DNA of 63,588 nt, taken from the NCBI GenBank assembly GCA_937872225.1, contig CALMRZ010000088.1:1-63588 (forward strand), written 5' to 3'. The notes under the pieces were generated by a model, which did no database searches, was not told the DNA's origin, and worked only from the letters and a program-made list of their open reading frames with translations. Both the position numbers and the translations under genes were made by a program. Source of the DNA: an uncultured Spirochaetota bacterium (GTDB lineage: Bacteria > Spirochaetota > UBA4802 > UBA5550). Positions 36,764 to 46,500 of the stretch are shown piece after piece (within the stretch, counting starts at the first letter, position 1; every line of letters begins with the position of its first letter).

Positions 36764-37249
36764 CTAGGAACAGGTCCTCTTCACAATGAAGGGCATCACG
36801 ACGTTCAGGTCGAGATACTTTTTTTTCAGGTCCCCGGGCAGGTGCTTGAAGTCGCGCACTTTCCCCCTGCATGCCCTGTCGCCGCAGAGGCAATCCATCT
36901 CCCAGCAGTCCTCGTCCATGGTGGTGGAATAGTCGAAGGACAGTTCCTCCCCCTTCCGGATATCGCGGATCGCCACGAAGAGGACCCTGCCGTCACGGCA
37001 GGTGAGCCCCCCGTTGGGATTGCAGGAATGGTTGATGAGGTCGTCGGCGTTGCCCGAGGGCCCCATGAAGCAGTCCTCGTCAATCTGGACAAAATGGTTG
37101 TTATCCGGGTCATGGAGCTCCAGGTATTCGGCCATGGTGTATTTCGGGCCGGTAAACTCGCACACGACCTCGCCCTTGCGTATGTCAGCACCGGCAAATA
37201 CGGCCTTTCCTTTCTCTGTTTCCTTTATCTGCAAATAGCACGAATCCAT
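36764..37249 (-). CDS. SET-domain protein (lysine methyltransferase-like)
   Basis: From ATG 37249 the product is 161 residues. It is a short SET domain: KGKAVFAGADIRKGEVVCEF, then DLINHSCNPNGGLTCRDG (the NHSCxPN SAM/substrate signature), and GEELSFDYSTTMDED with the catalytic Tyr. A Cys-rich post-SET segment follows (CWEMDCLCGDRACRGKV). SET proteins usually methylate lysines of histones or ribosomal proteins; bacterial examples are rarer. A start at GTG 37282 would add 11 residues. Confidence 0.85.
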   Translation of the reverse strand: MDSCYLQIKETEKGKAVFAGADIRKGEVVCEFTGPKYTMAEYLELHDPDNNHFVQIDEDCFMGPSGNADDLINHSCNPNGGLTCRDGRVLFVAIRDIRKGEELSFDYSTTMDEDCWEMDCLCGDRACRGKVRDFKHLPGDLKKKYLDLNVVMPFIVKRTCS

Positions 37250-37382
37250 CGTTCTTTTCTTCTCCTTTAAAAATGCAGTCACGGTCTCGCTGGGGCCGGA
37301 ACATGGATATCCACATGCAATAGGGCTGCCTATTTCTGTAAATCTTTTTTCCGTACAGCCGGCCGATAACTGTTATGTATCA

Positions 37383-39131
37383 TTACCTGAGCTTCAGGCC
37401 ATGAACCCTTATTGATTCAATGGAAACAACCTGGCCGTTGGATGGGAAAAAGGTAATGGTCACGGAATCCCCCGGCCTGGCCAGGGTAATTACGCGCGTC
37501 TGGTCAGTTTCACCGCTTGAAGAAAAGAGACGGTTTTCATAACCATCAATGAGAATATAATAGGTCTTGTTGCCGCCGATAACGGTATCGCCCATGCGGA
37601 TAATTTTTGCGGGACCGATTATTTGCTTGCCGTTGATGTCGGAAATCGCCTCGTTTCTGGTCGCGCCATGGCGGGAAAGAATTTCACGGTATTTCTCCAC
37701 CGCCCTGTAGATGTCGCCATCAATGGCAATGGAGCTGATATTGTTCATGTCAACGAGGGCGACCTTCTGGTATATGCCTTCGTTCGACACAATCGGCAGC
37801 ACCCAGGTGGGTATACCGTACAGGTTGTATGGGATAGGCTGTGTCGGGGACCAGCGCGATGAATCGGCGCCCAGCGCTGCATCGACCGCCTCGATGACGC
37901 CGTTTTCATTGGTGCCGTTTATATCATAGAACGTGGATCTGCCTGTCCTGGTATCGACCATGATGGCGCCGACCAGGGACTGGTCTTTTGAGGACGCTGA
38001 AGTCATTCCGGTAAACCAGTATTTCCGGTTTTTAAAAATAATAAACCACATGTCTTTTCCATAGGAAAAGGTTGTCGGTACCTTGATGTCTTTGCCGCCC
38101 AGAAACGAGTTCCACCAGCCATGGACATATTCTCCCCAGTACGTCACCTGATTAATGGTCTGGTGCAGCGGTTTTACCCGGTCAACCCAGGCGGGAATTT
38201 TATTCCCGGCAAGAAGTTCTATTTTACCGGTCTGCGGATCGGCTATGATGACGCCTCGATTCTGCTGTCCCGCAAAGCCGATTTCGGGAGAGGCTGCCGA
38301 TATCACGTAATAAGGCCGCCACTCATCATCGACTTCAAAAGTATACTCATCATGATTTATCCGCGGGTATTTCCAGTATACTGCGCGATCAAGCCAATTC
38401 CCGAAATAGGCATTCCGCGTATAGGTCAGCCTGAATTTCTTTTTTGTTGCAGGATCTGCATCGATCAACTCAGCTTCTTTAGTAGGATTTTGCGCGTTTA
38501 CCCGTATGTATCCCGGGACAAACTCCCTGTTTTTCCATTTAAAAAAACCGGAAAAGTCTAGGGGGAAAATCCACCAGAGCTGGCCATTGACTTCCTGAAT
38601 GGCAGCGCTGTCTGTATCGATTTCCAGCTGAGACCCCAGCACTGTTCCTTCCTTGGTCTGGCCGAGCACCTTGTTCGCCAGTACATAGGCGGTACTTTTC
38701 GATACCAGCCGGATATCCTCGATTTTCACAGGAGGGATGTCTTCTGTAAAATTTTTTTCCTGGACGCTTCCGATGAGGGAACGGTACTTCTTTGCATGAA
38801 ACATTTCACAGGACGTGGGGACATAGATGAGTATCAGCAGGACCAGGATAAAGCCCGGCGTTATGACTCCCAGGATCGTCCTGTTCGACAGAAAAGCAAT
38901 GGCAGCTCCGATGGCGCCGGCAGTGATGAGGGACATCCATGGACCAGGGTAAAAGAAGCCGATGGCCGGTAAAACCCATAGTTGAATACATCCCTGCACA
39001 ATGCCGGACAGAAGCGCTGAGATTACTGTCGGCATCGCCGTTTCATAGGCGTTGTCCAATTTCAACGCTACATGGCACGTTGCTGCGGAAACGGCAATAG
39101 ACAATAGTATCATCAGAACGGTCATGTCCAC
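37383..39131 (-). CDS. Large membrane-anchored protein of unknown function
   Basis: The 582-residue protein has four N-terminal membrane segments (about 4-22, 32-56, 62-82, 87-105) and a long extracytoplasmic part. The latter has VKIEDIRLVSKSTAYVLANK, LWWIFPLDFSGFFKWKNREF, VPGYIRVNAQNPTKEAEL and WSPTQPIPYNLYGIPTWVLP, which look like a large beta-rich sensor or carrier domain. I do not recognise it. It ends with a strand-rich segment (SGETDQTRVITLARPGDSVT). The LysM-domain gene lies upstream on the same strand, so they probably function together. Confidence 0.7.
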   Translation of the reverse strand: MDMTVLMILLSIAVSAATCHVALKLDNAYETAMPTVISALLSGIVQGCIQLWVLPAIGFFYPGPWMSLITAGAIGAAIAFLSNRTILGVITPGFILVLLILIYVPTSCEMFHAKKYRSLIGSVQEKNFTEDIPPVKIEDIRLVSKSTAYVLANKVLGQTKEGTVLGSQLEIDTDSAAIQEVNGQLWWIFPLDFSGFFKWKNREFVPGYIRVNAQNPTKEAELIDADPATKKKFRLTYTRNAYFGNWLDRAVYWKYPRINHDEYTFEVDDEWRPYYVISAASPEIGFAGQQNRGVIIADPQTGKIELLAGNKIPAWVDRVKPLHQTINQVTYWGEYVHGWWNSFLGGKDIKVPTTFSYGKDMWFIIFKNRKYWFTGMTSASSKDQSLVGAIMVDTRTGRSTFYDINGTNENGVIEAVDAALGADSSRWSPTQPIPYNLYGIPTWVLPIVSNEGIYQKVALVDMNNISSIAIDGDIYRAVEKYREILSRHGATRNEAISDINGKQIIGPAKIIRMGDTVIGGNKTYYILIDGYENRLFSSSGETDQTRVITLARPGDSVTITFFPSNGQVVSIESIRVHGLKLR

Positions 39132-39183
39132 CTCGTTGCGCCGGATTGGGAAAGCTCGATGAGAAAAAGGGACGCCACCGCTG

Positions 39184-40017
39184 TTATTTTTTTTGTTCGG
39201 GGAGCTTCAGTTTCTGTCCCGGGAAGATCATCGTCGGATTTTTGATGATATCCCTGTTTGCGTTGAACAGGTCGATCCACCGGGAGTAACCGCCCAGCAT
39301 CTTTTCGCTGATGGAAATAAGGTCGTCCTTCACCTGCACGGTGTAGTATTCCCCGCCTGCTTCCGGTCCTTTGGCTGCCTCGGGCTTTTCAGCTGATTTT
39401 TCCGGTACGGCGGCGGTGTCATCCTTCTGTTCCTCGGCAGGTTTTATTATTTCCGGTGCCTTGTGCTGCTGGTCGGTTGACCCGATCAGTCCGGATATCC
39501 TGTTTTTCATATATTCGCGGGTTGAGGGTATCAACAGTAAAAACATGAATACAAGGATGATGATGACCAGGAGAAACTGGATAATCCTCCCGAAGAGACC
39601 CGGGGCCGCTTCATCCCCCTGGACTTCAGGCTCCTGCAGGGCGGGGGCCGGCGGGGCCGGATGATGTTCAACCCGTGCGGCTGCGGCGTGAGAAACGGCT
39701 TTTTTCGGTTTTGAAGTTTTTCGCGCCGGCTTTTTGACTTTCTTATCTGCGGCGCCCCGGGTGGCGGCCCATTTCCGGATTTCGCCGCGGAACCACCGGT
39801 CGGCTTCCGGAGTAAAGGCATAATGGTCCCTGATGTATTTCATGGTGCTTTTTTCGATATCCGAATAATCGCTGGCGTCCTTGACGGTTCTGAGTATCTT
39901 CTTCGCATCATTCAGCGATATGCGGCCGTCTCCTCTGCCTTTCACCGATGAATCGGCCGAATCGATCAGTTTTTTGTCGTAATTTTTCCCTTTGATTTTT
40001 TTGTAATAGGTAGCCAT
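39184..40017 (-). CDS. LysM-domain membrane protein
   Basis: From ATG 40017 (GGAGGG ribosome site) the product is 277 residues. Its cytoplasmic N-terminus (about 1-80) is charged and helical (KKIKGKNYDKKLIDSADSSV), then a Lys/Ala/Pro-rich linker, one membrane segment (about 143-165: IIQFLLVIIILVFMFLLLIP), a second charged linker, and a C-terminal LysM domain (YYTVQVKDDLISISEKMLGG ... PGQKLKLPEQ). LysM binds peptidoglycan, so the protein can couple the cell wall to the inner membrane. The longer open frame is rejected. It ends 52 bases before the 582-residue gene. Confidence 0.85.
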   Translation of the reverse strand: MATYYKKIKGKNYDKKLIDSADSSVKGRGDGRISLNDAKKILRTVKDASDYSDIEKSTMKYIRDHYAFTPEADRWFRGEIRKWAATRGAADKKVKKPARKTSKPKKAVSHAAAARVEHHPAPPAPALQEPEVQGDEAAPGLFGRIIQFLLVIIILVFMFLLLIPSTREYMKNRISGLIGSTDQQHKAPEIIKPAEEQKDDTAAVPEKSAEKPEAAKGPEAGGEYYTVQVKDDLISISEKMLGGYSRWIDLFNANRDIIKNPTMIFPGQKLKLPEQKK

Positions 40018-40164
40018 GAAACACCCTCCTGTGTATTTGTTTCGCTGCTTAAAGGGAGATGTAACTGAATTGAACCAAACAGCTTGTTTACGTATCATAT
40101 CTGCATTAAATTGTCAAGCGACTCTGCAAATAAAGTAGCGCCGGAGCCCGTCATCATTTTTAAT

Positions 40165-40193
40165 TTGACACCCCATGACAATGAGAATAAACA
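40165..40193 (+). promoter_or_regulatory. Promoter of the GNAT-SfsA pair
   Basis: TTGACA (40165-40170), 17 bases, then TAAACA (40188-40193). A start about seven bases later would place the AGGGA ribosome site (40201-40205) at the very beginning of the message and exclude the ATG at 40194. Confidence 0.55.
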
Positions 40194-40214
40194 ATGGCGC
40201 AGGGATTGACAATC

Positions 40215-40694
40215 ATGGAAATAATTCCGCTGCACATGGCTCCCGAGTACGCCCCCATCCTGGCCCACTGGTCGTTCATGGAGTGGTACCGCACCCGCTC
40301 CATAGATTTTACCCTGGTGCTCAGGGCGTACCAGGAACGGGCGCACAGCGAGGGCATCCCCCTTTCATTCGTGGCGGTCGACGGGTCCCTGCCCGTGGGG
40401 ATGGTCACCCTCAAGCTGGACGATCTATGGTCGCGCAAGGACCTGAATCCGTGGCTGGCGTCGCTCTTCGTGCTGCCGCAGTATCGCAAGTCGGGCGCGG
40501 GCCATGCGCTGGTTCGGGCGATTACGGCCCGGGCGAAGGAGCTCGGCTATGAGCGGATCTACCTTTTTCTCGGCCAGCATGACCGCGAATGGCTTGAGGG
40601 TTTCTATGTGAGCCGCGGCTGGGCTGTTGTGGAAAACGCCGTGGACAATGACGGTCTTGAAACGAAGATCCTCGCCTATGACCTCGGCCGGTAA
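40215..40694 (+). CDS. GNAT-family acetyltransferase
   Basis: The 159-residue protein has the GNAT layout: IPLSFVAVDGSLPVGMVTLKL, then the acetyl-CoA-binding turn LFVLPQYRKSGAGHALVRAITARAKE (Q/R-x-x-G-x-G/A) and YVSRGWAVVEN. The substrate is unknown. The start at 40215 (AGGGA ribosome site) is preferred over ATG 40194, which would lie upstream of the predicted transcript start. It overlaps the following SfsA gene by 17 bases, so both are linked. Confidence 0.85.
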   Translation: MEIIPLHMAPEYAPILAHWSFMEWYRTRSIDFTLVLRAYQERAHSEGIPLSFVAVDGSLPVGMVTLKLDDLWSRKDLNPWLASLFVLPQYRKSGAGHALVRAITARAKELGYERIYLFLGQHDREWLEGFYVSRGWAVVENAVDNDGLETKILAYDLGR

Positions 40695-41793
40695 TACGCC
40701 GCTCCGCGATGCCGTTTTCATCCAGCGGCTCAACCGGTTCGTGGCGCGGGTGACCCTCGACGGGACGATATGTTCCGTGCGCGTCCCCAACACCGGCAGG
40801 CTTGCCGAGCTGCTCCTTCCGGGGAAACAGGTGGTCCTGGTTCCGTCCCCCGGTAAATATCCTTACAAGATACAATATGTCATCTTTAACGGCAGGCCGG
40901 TGCTGATCGACTCGATCATGAGCAACGCGGTATTCCGCGATTGCGTTGTTTCGGGGGTCATGCCGGGTTTCGAGGATTTCGAGATCGTCAGGCGCGAGCC
41001 CTCGGTCGGCAATCACCGTTTTGACTATGCCGTGCGGCATGACGGGAGGGATTTCTTCGTCGAAATCAAGTCCTGCACGCTGGCGTGGAATTCCGTCGCT
41101 TCCTTTCCCGACGCGGTGAGCGCCAGGGCCGCTGAGCATATCAGGGTCCTGGCGGAAACAAAGCGGGGGATCATCGTCTTCATGCTTCTCCACGAGGGGC
41201 TGGATCTCTTCGTGCCCAACTATCACACGGACTTCGCCTTTTATGAGACACTGCGCCATCATAAGAATGACATTGAAATGCGGGCCTATTCCGCCCGCTA
41301 TGACAGGGATTACCGGATAGCGGGGATGGTCCCGGTCAGGATTGAAATCCCGGATGTGGAGCCCCGCGGCGTCTATGTCCTGGTCCTCCGCGCCGGTTCA
41401 GATGCCGATCTGTCCATCGGCGGCCTGGGGGCGATGAAGTTCAGCAAGGGATATTATATCTACGTCGGCAGCGGAATGAACAATCTTTTCAAGCGGATAG
41501 AATACCACCGCAGAAAAAGGAAGGAGCCTCACTGGCACATCGATTACCTGTCGGGGCGGTTCCCTGTCGCAGCGGCGCTGCCCATCGTAACTAAAGAGAA
41601 GCTGGAATGCGGCCTGGCGCGGTCGGTCGGCGCCCTGGGATACCGGTGCATTGAAAAATTCGGATCAAGCGACTGCTCGTGCCCGGGCCACCTGTTTTTC
41701 GGGGAGACAAACCCGCTTCATGACGAGAGATTCATCGGCATGATCTATGAATACCGCTATGGCGGGATGACGCGGCAGTACGGCGGGAATTAG
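40678..41793 (+). CDS. sfsA: SfsA-DUF123 fusion protein
   Basis: The 371-residue protein has an SfsA-like N-terminal half: RLNRFVARVTLDGTICSVRV, NTGRLAELLLPGKQV, and the nuclease-like VEIKSCTLA with SFPDAVSARAAEHI. The C-terminal half (about 225-360) matches DUF123, a GIY-YIG-related domain: GVYVLVLRAGSDADLSIGG, KFSKGYYIYVGSGMNNL, KEPHWHIDYLSG. Such fusions occur in some archaea and bacteria and may act in DNA processing or sugar gene control. The stop overlaps the convergent HD-GYP gene stop by four bases. Confidence 0.87.
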   Translation: MTSAGNTPLRDAVFIQRLNRFVARVTLDGTICSVRVPNTGRLAELLLPGKQVVLVPSPGKYPYKIQYVIFNGRPVLIDSIMSNAVFRDCVVSGVMPGFEDFEIVRREPSVGNHRFDYAVRHDGRDFFVEIKSCTLAWNSVASFPDAVSARAAEHIRVLAETKRGIIVFMLLHEGLDLFVPNYHTDFAFYETLRHHKNDIEMRAYSARYDRDYRIAGMVPVRIEIPDVEPRGVYVLVLRAGSDADLSIGGLGAMKFSKGYYIYVGSGMNNLFKRIEYHRRKRKEPHWHIDYLSGRFPVAAALPIVTKEKLECGLARSVGALGYRCIEKFGSSDCSCPGHLFFGETNPLHDERFIGMIYEYRYGGMTRQYGGN

Positions 41794-43142
41794 GGCATTT
41801 TATATTTTTTTTCCAGGAACAGGCTCAGGCAGATGTCAACGATGTCCTTGTCGAAGTTCTGTCCCTTCTTGTTCCTGATCTCGGTCAGGGCCTCGTCGAT
41901 GCCCCGGGCAGGCCGGTAGGGACGGTCGGATGCCATGGCCTCGACGACGTCGGCAACGCAGATGATGCGCGCGCCCAGGAGAATCGCATCCCCTTCAAGG
42001 CCGCGGGGATAGCCGGAACCGTTGAACCACTCATGGTGCTGGTAGACCATCTCCGCCAACGGCCAGGGAAAATCGATGGTCTTCAGTATGTCATAGCCGA
42101 TCTGGGGGTGCGTTTTGATGAGATCGAATTCTATGGACGACAGCTTTCCCGGCTTGCTCAGGATCTCCGTGGGGATGCAGATTTTTCCGAGGTCATGGAT
42201 GATGCCCGCCATGAATATCCCCTCAACCTGCTTTTCGGGCAGATGCATCTCGTTGGCTATGCAGCGGGCTATGTCCGCGACGCGCCGCTGGTGACCGGCG
42301 GTGTAGGGGTCCCGCGTTTCCAGCGTCTGCGCCATGGCGGTTATGATGCCGCCGATGGCCTTCTTGATCTGGATGTAGCTCTCCTTGATCTTCATCTCGG
42401 ACCGGACCCGTTCCGTGTCGTCGCGGAGAATGATGACGGACCCGGAGCGCTCCCCGTTTATATCGCTGATATGGGACACGCTGAAATCGATGGGGACCTG
42501 TTTGCCGCTGGGCGTGTAGAAATAATTGAAATGGATGTTGCCGTCGGATTCCGGGTTGGTAAAGAGCCCTCCGTGGACCCCGTTGTACCTGATGTTAAGC
42601 ACTTCCGTGAACCGTTTCCCGATGAGCTTGTCAATGGTAAGCTCGGTTATTTTTTCGGCGACGGGATTGACGTAGGTTATGAGGTCGGCATTGTCCATGA
42701 CGAAGACGGCGTCGCCGATGCTGTTCAGTATCGTGAAGAACCGGAGCTCGCTCTCCTTGAGGCGGTCCTCCATCTCGTGGCGCAGTATGGCCAGGTCGAT
42801 GGCGGATTTAAGTTCTTTTTTGTCGACCGGCTTGACAATGTAGCCGGAGGGGTTCGTGGTCAGGGCCCGCTTCAGGGTGTCGCTGTCCGATGATGATGTG
42901 AGATAGATTACGGGAATGTTGTGAATTTCGTTTATCTGCCGGGCGGCCTCGATGCAGTCTATTTCGCCGTCCAGGATGATGTCCATAAGAACCAGGTCGG
43001 GGCTGGTCACGATGGTTTCCCTGACTGCTTCTTCTCCGGTCGGTACTGTTTTGGTGACGCTGAACCCCAGGTCTTTTATGAATTTATGGAGCAGGAGGAT
43101 CGTTGTTTTGTCATCTTCGACAAGAAGAATTTTTTTATTCAT
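41790..43142 (-). CDS. Response regulator-PAS-HD-GYP protein
   Basis: The 450-residue protein has a receiver domain (MNKKILLVEDDKTTIL, phospho-acceptor Asp in DLVLMDIIL), a PAS domain (about 130-240: FFTILNSIGDAVFVMDNADL), a linker helix, and an HD-GYP domain (about 270-440) with TRDPYTAGHQRRVADIA, IIHDLGKICIPTEIL and HHEWFNGSGYPRGLEGDAI. HD-GYP proteins degrade cyclic di-GMP, so this is a signal-responsive phosphodiesterase. All HD residues appear intact. Its stop overlaps the SfsA stop. Confidence 0.93.
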   Translation of the reverse strand: MNKKILLVEDDKTTILLLHKFIKDLGFSVTKTVPTGEEAVRETIVTSPDLVLMDIILDGEIDCIEAARQINEIHNIPVIYLTSSSDSDTLKRALTTNPSGYIVKPVDKKELKSAIDLAILRHEMEDRLKESELRFFTILNSIGDAVFVMDNADLITYVNPVAEKITELTIDKLIGKRFTEVLNIRYNGVHGGLFTNPESDGNIHFNYFYTPSGKQVPIDFSVSHISDINGERSGSVIILRDDTERVRSEMKIKESYIQIKKAIGGIITAMAQTLETRDPYTAGHQRRVADIARCIANEMHLPEKQVEGIFMAGIIHDLGKICIPTEILSKPGKLSSIEFDLIKTHPQIGYDILKTIDFPWPLAEMVYQHHEWFNGSGYPRGLEGDAILLGARIICVADVVEAMASDRPYRPARGIDEALTEIRNKKGQNFDKDIVDICLSLFLEKKYKMP

Positions 43143-43534
43143 TAATGATCCTTTACGTTTCCGAAAATTATGCCCTTTTTTCTGCTAAGTGTTCAGAGGG
43201 ATGTGGGGTGACATTTTTTTCTGCCAATTGTAATATAATGAATAAAAAATTCAAATTATTCTTATTAGATTATAATAAAATTTTTAGCAGATGTAAAGAT
43301 ATCATTACATAAAACAGCTGTTTTGTATATTAATAAATTGGTTCAGGATAAAAAAACTTTATGGACAAAAAAAATTGTAGATATTTTTATGGGCCAATCT
43401 TTTAACTGCAGTTCTTATTTCGTTCCACGGGGAAATAGCGGTATTTTTCAATTTATTGATCAAATAATCAGCAATCATTTTACGCACTACAAACATATAA
43501 AGAAAACAACAGTATTACCGGGAGGCTCTTTTCT
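43143..43534. other. 392-base A+T-rich intergenic region
   Basis: This divergent region separates the HD-GYP and activase genes. It includes a TATAAT (43234-43239), with only weak -35 sequence upstream, and a 14-base palindrome AAAACAGCTGTTTT (43311-43324). If transcription starts here, the activase message has a long leader. No coding region or RNA gene is evident. Confidence 0.4.
43311..43324. promoter_or_regulatory. 14-base palindrome upstream of the activase gene
   Basis: AAAACAGCTGTTTT is perfectly self-complementary and located about 210 bases before the ATG at 43535. It could be an operator, though A+T-rich palindromes can arise by chance. Confidence 0.35.
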
Positions 43535-46500
43535 ATGCAAAGTTTGGGAATCAACATAGGATCTTCAAGCATCAAGGCGGTTCTTCTGGAGGACAAGAAG
43601 GTTCTCTGGAGCACCAGCGTGGCCCATGAAGGCAATTTTCTTGAGACCCTTAAAACGATACTTCTTGAAAACAATGTGGCTCCCGGCGTGCCTTCTCTGG
43701 TGACCGGCACGGAAGGCCGTTACCTGATCAATCTGAATAACGTCCTCGAATCGATCTGCATCGAGGAGGCGCTGTCGCAACTGGACCTCAAGGTCGATGC
43801 GGTCGTGTCCCTCGGCGGCGAGAATTTCGTCGTATACACCATAGACGAGAACGGCAGGATCATAACCAGCTTCGCCGGGAATAAGTGCGCCTCCGGCACC
43901 GGCGAGTTCTTTAAACAGCAGCTCGGCCGGATGGACCTGCGCCTCCATGACGTGGCGAACGTGCCGGATTCCGCCAAGGTCTGCCACATGTCGTCCCGCT
44001 GCTCAGTCTTCATGAAGAGCGACTGCACCCATAAGCTGAACAAGGGAGAGGCGACCAAGGCGGACATCGTCCTGTCCCTCTCCGATGTCATGGCGACCAA
44101 GGTCGTTGATTTCCTCAAGCGCGCCCGCATCAACACCGGCCGGGTGCTTCTTGCCGGAGGCGTCACCCGGAACAAGTACATCATCCGCTTCGTGAAGGAG
44201 AAAATGCCCGACATCGAGATCATCGTGCCCGAGGAGGCCGCCTATTTTGAAGCCTTCGGCGCGGCTCACCTGGCGAAGTCTTCGGGAAGCCAGTTCCCCG
44301 GCATCGGCAATCTCTTCAAGCCGCAGGAGATAGACTTTGCCCGGTACAAGAGCCTCAAGTCCGCGGAGGGAAAGGTGAATTACCTCAAGTCGAGGCGGGG
44401 AACCGCCAAGCCCGGCGGCGAATATATCCTCGGCGTAGACGGCGGCTCCACCACCACCAAGGTCGCCCTCATAGACATTCAAACCGACGAGATCGTGGCT
44501 TCCCACTACGGGCGGACACACGGCGACCCGGTGAACGCCCTCAAGGAATGCCTTGTTGAGGTCAAGAAACAGCTCAAGGAACAGATCGGCGACGCGAAGA
44601 TCAATATCACCCTCGCCTCAACGACCGGTTCGTCGCGGGAGATCCTGGGCGTGTTCCTCGAGACGCCGGCCGTGTACAACGAAATCATCGCCCACGCCGT
44701 GGGCACGACCTATTTCAAGCCTGACATAGACACCATCTTCGAGATCGGCGGGCAGGACGCGAAGTACGCCCTGCTGAAGAACAAGGTCCCCATAGACTAC
44801 GCCATGAATGAGGCGTGCTCCGCCGGCACCGGCTCCTTCCTCGAGGAGTCCGCCTCCGGAGACCTGAACATCACCAACGTCCGCGACATCGGCGATATCG
44901 CCATGCAGGCCCAGGGCCCGCTGAAATTCGGCGAGCAGTGCTCCGCCTTCATCAACTCGGACATACGCAAGGCGATCCAGCTGGGGGCCTCCCGGGAAGA
45001 CATCACCGCCGGCATCATCACCTCCATCGTTTCCAACTACCTCAACCGGGTCGTGGGGAACCGGACCATCGGCGACAACATCGTCCTCCAGGGCGGCGTG
45101 GCCCTGAACAAGGCCGTGCCCCTGGCCTTCGCCATGCTCATGGACAAGGACATCACCATCCCGCCGGACCCCGAGCTCCTTGGCTGCTTCGGCGTGGGGA
45201 TACTGGCTAAACAGAAGTTCAATGACGGCATCATCGCGAAGGGTTCATTCGTGATAGACGAAATACTGAACACGAAGATCGTGTACGAGCGGGAATTCCG
45301 CTGCAAGGCCTGCGACAACGACTGCCCGATCCGCGTCCTCAATGTGAACGGACACAAGTACATGTTCGGCGGCCGCTGCAACAAGTACGCCAACATGCGG
45401 AAAAAGAAGAATATCGACGAGGCGAAGGTCTTCAATTACATCGAAAAGCGGGAACAGCTCATGTTCCACGAGTGTGCGCCGTCAAAGGACGATTTCGTCA
45501 AGAAATACGATTTCGTGGTGGGTGTGCCCAAGGCCTTTTCCGTGTACACCCTGTGGCCGCTCTATTCATGGTTCTTCCATACCCTGGGCATAGAGGTGCG
45601 GCTGTCGGAGGAAATCTCCCACGAGGGCATCGCCCGGACCGAAGGGTCCTACTGCTTCCCGGCGGAAATCGCCCACGGCGCGGTGCAGGATATCATCAAC
45701 TCCGGCCTGGATTACATTTTCGTGCCCCACTTCAGGGACCTGGAGAGCTACGAGGACACGGTGCATGCCACCTTCTGCCCCATCACCCAGTCTCTGCCGT
45801 ATTATATCATGAAGGCCTTCCCGGAAATTGACGCGAACAAATTTCTTACGCCGATCGTGAGCTTCAAGTTCGGCATGGAAAAGGCCCTCGAGGAGTTCAT
45901 CAGGATGGGGGTCCAGCTCGGCGTGCCGGAGCGGGACGTCAGGCGCGCCTTTGCCATCGGGTGCGACAGGCAGAAGGATTTCTGGGACAGGTACCATGCC
46001 ATGGGCCGGGACGCCTACGAAAAAGCCAAGGCAGCCGAGCACCCGGTCATCGCCATCCTGGGAAGGCCCTATAACGCCTTTACCCGGGACGCCAACATGG
46101 GCATCCCCCTCAAGTTCACGACCCGCGGCTACTCGGTCATCCCCTTTGACATGCTCCCCATCGACGAGGCGCATATTTTTGACAACATGTACTGGTACTA
46201 CGGCCAGCAGGACATGCGGGCCAGCGTTGTCCTCAAGGACCAGCCGAACATATTCATCACCTATATAACGAATTTCTCCTGCGCGCCGGATTCCTTCATG
46301 CTCCATTACGTGAAGTGGATCATGGGGACCAAGCCGTTCCTGGTGCTCGAGCTCGATTCCCACTCGGCGGACGCCGGGGTCGACACCAGGGTCGAGGCCT
46401 TCCTTGACATTATCGAAGGATATCGCTCCAAGTTCGACCAGATACGGGAAGAGCGTTACGACAACGGCCTCCGATTCATCAACAACGGCACGGACCCGCT

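Noticed and set aside
40194-40214. Earlier start of the GNAT gene
   Set aside because: It lies at or before the predicted transcript start and lacks a ribosome site.
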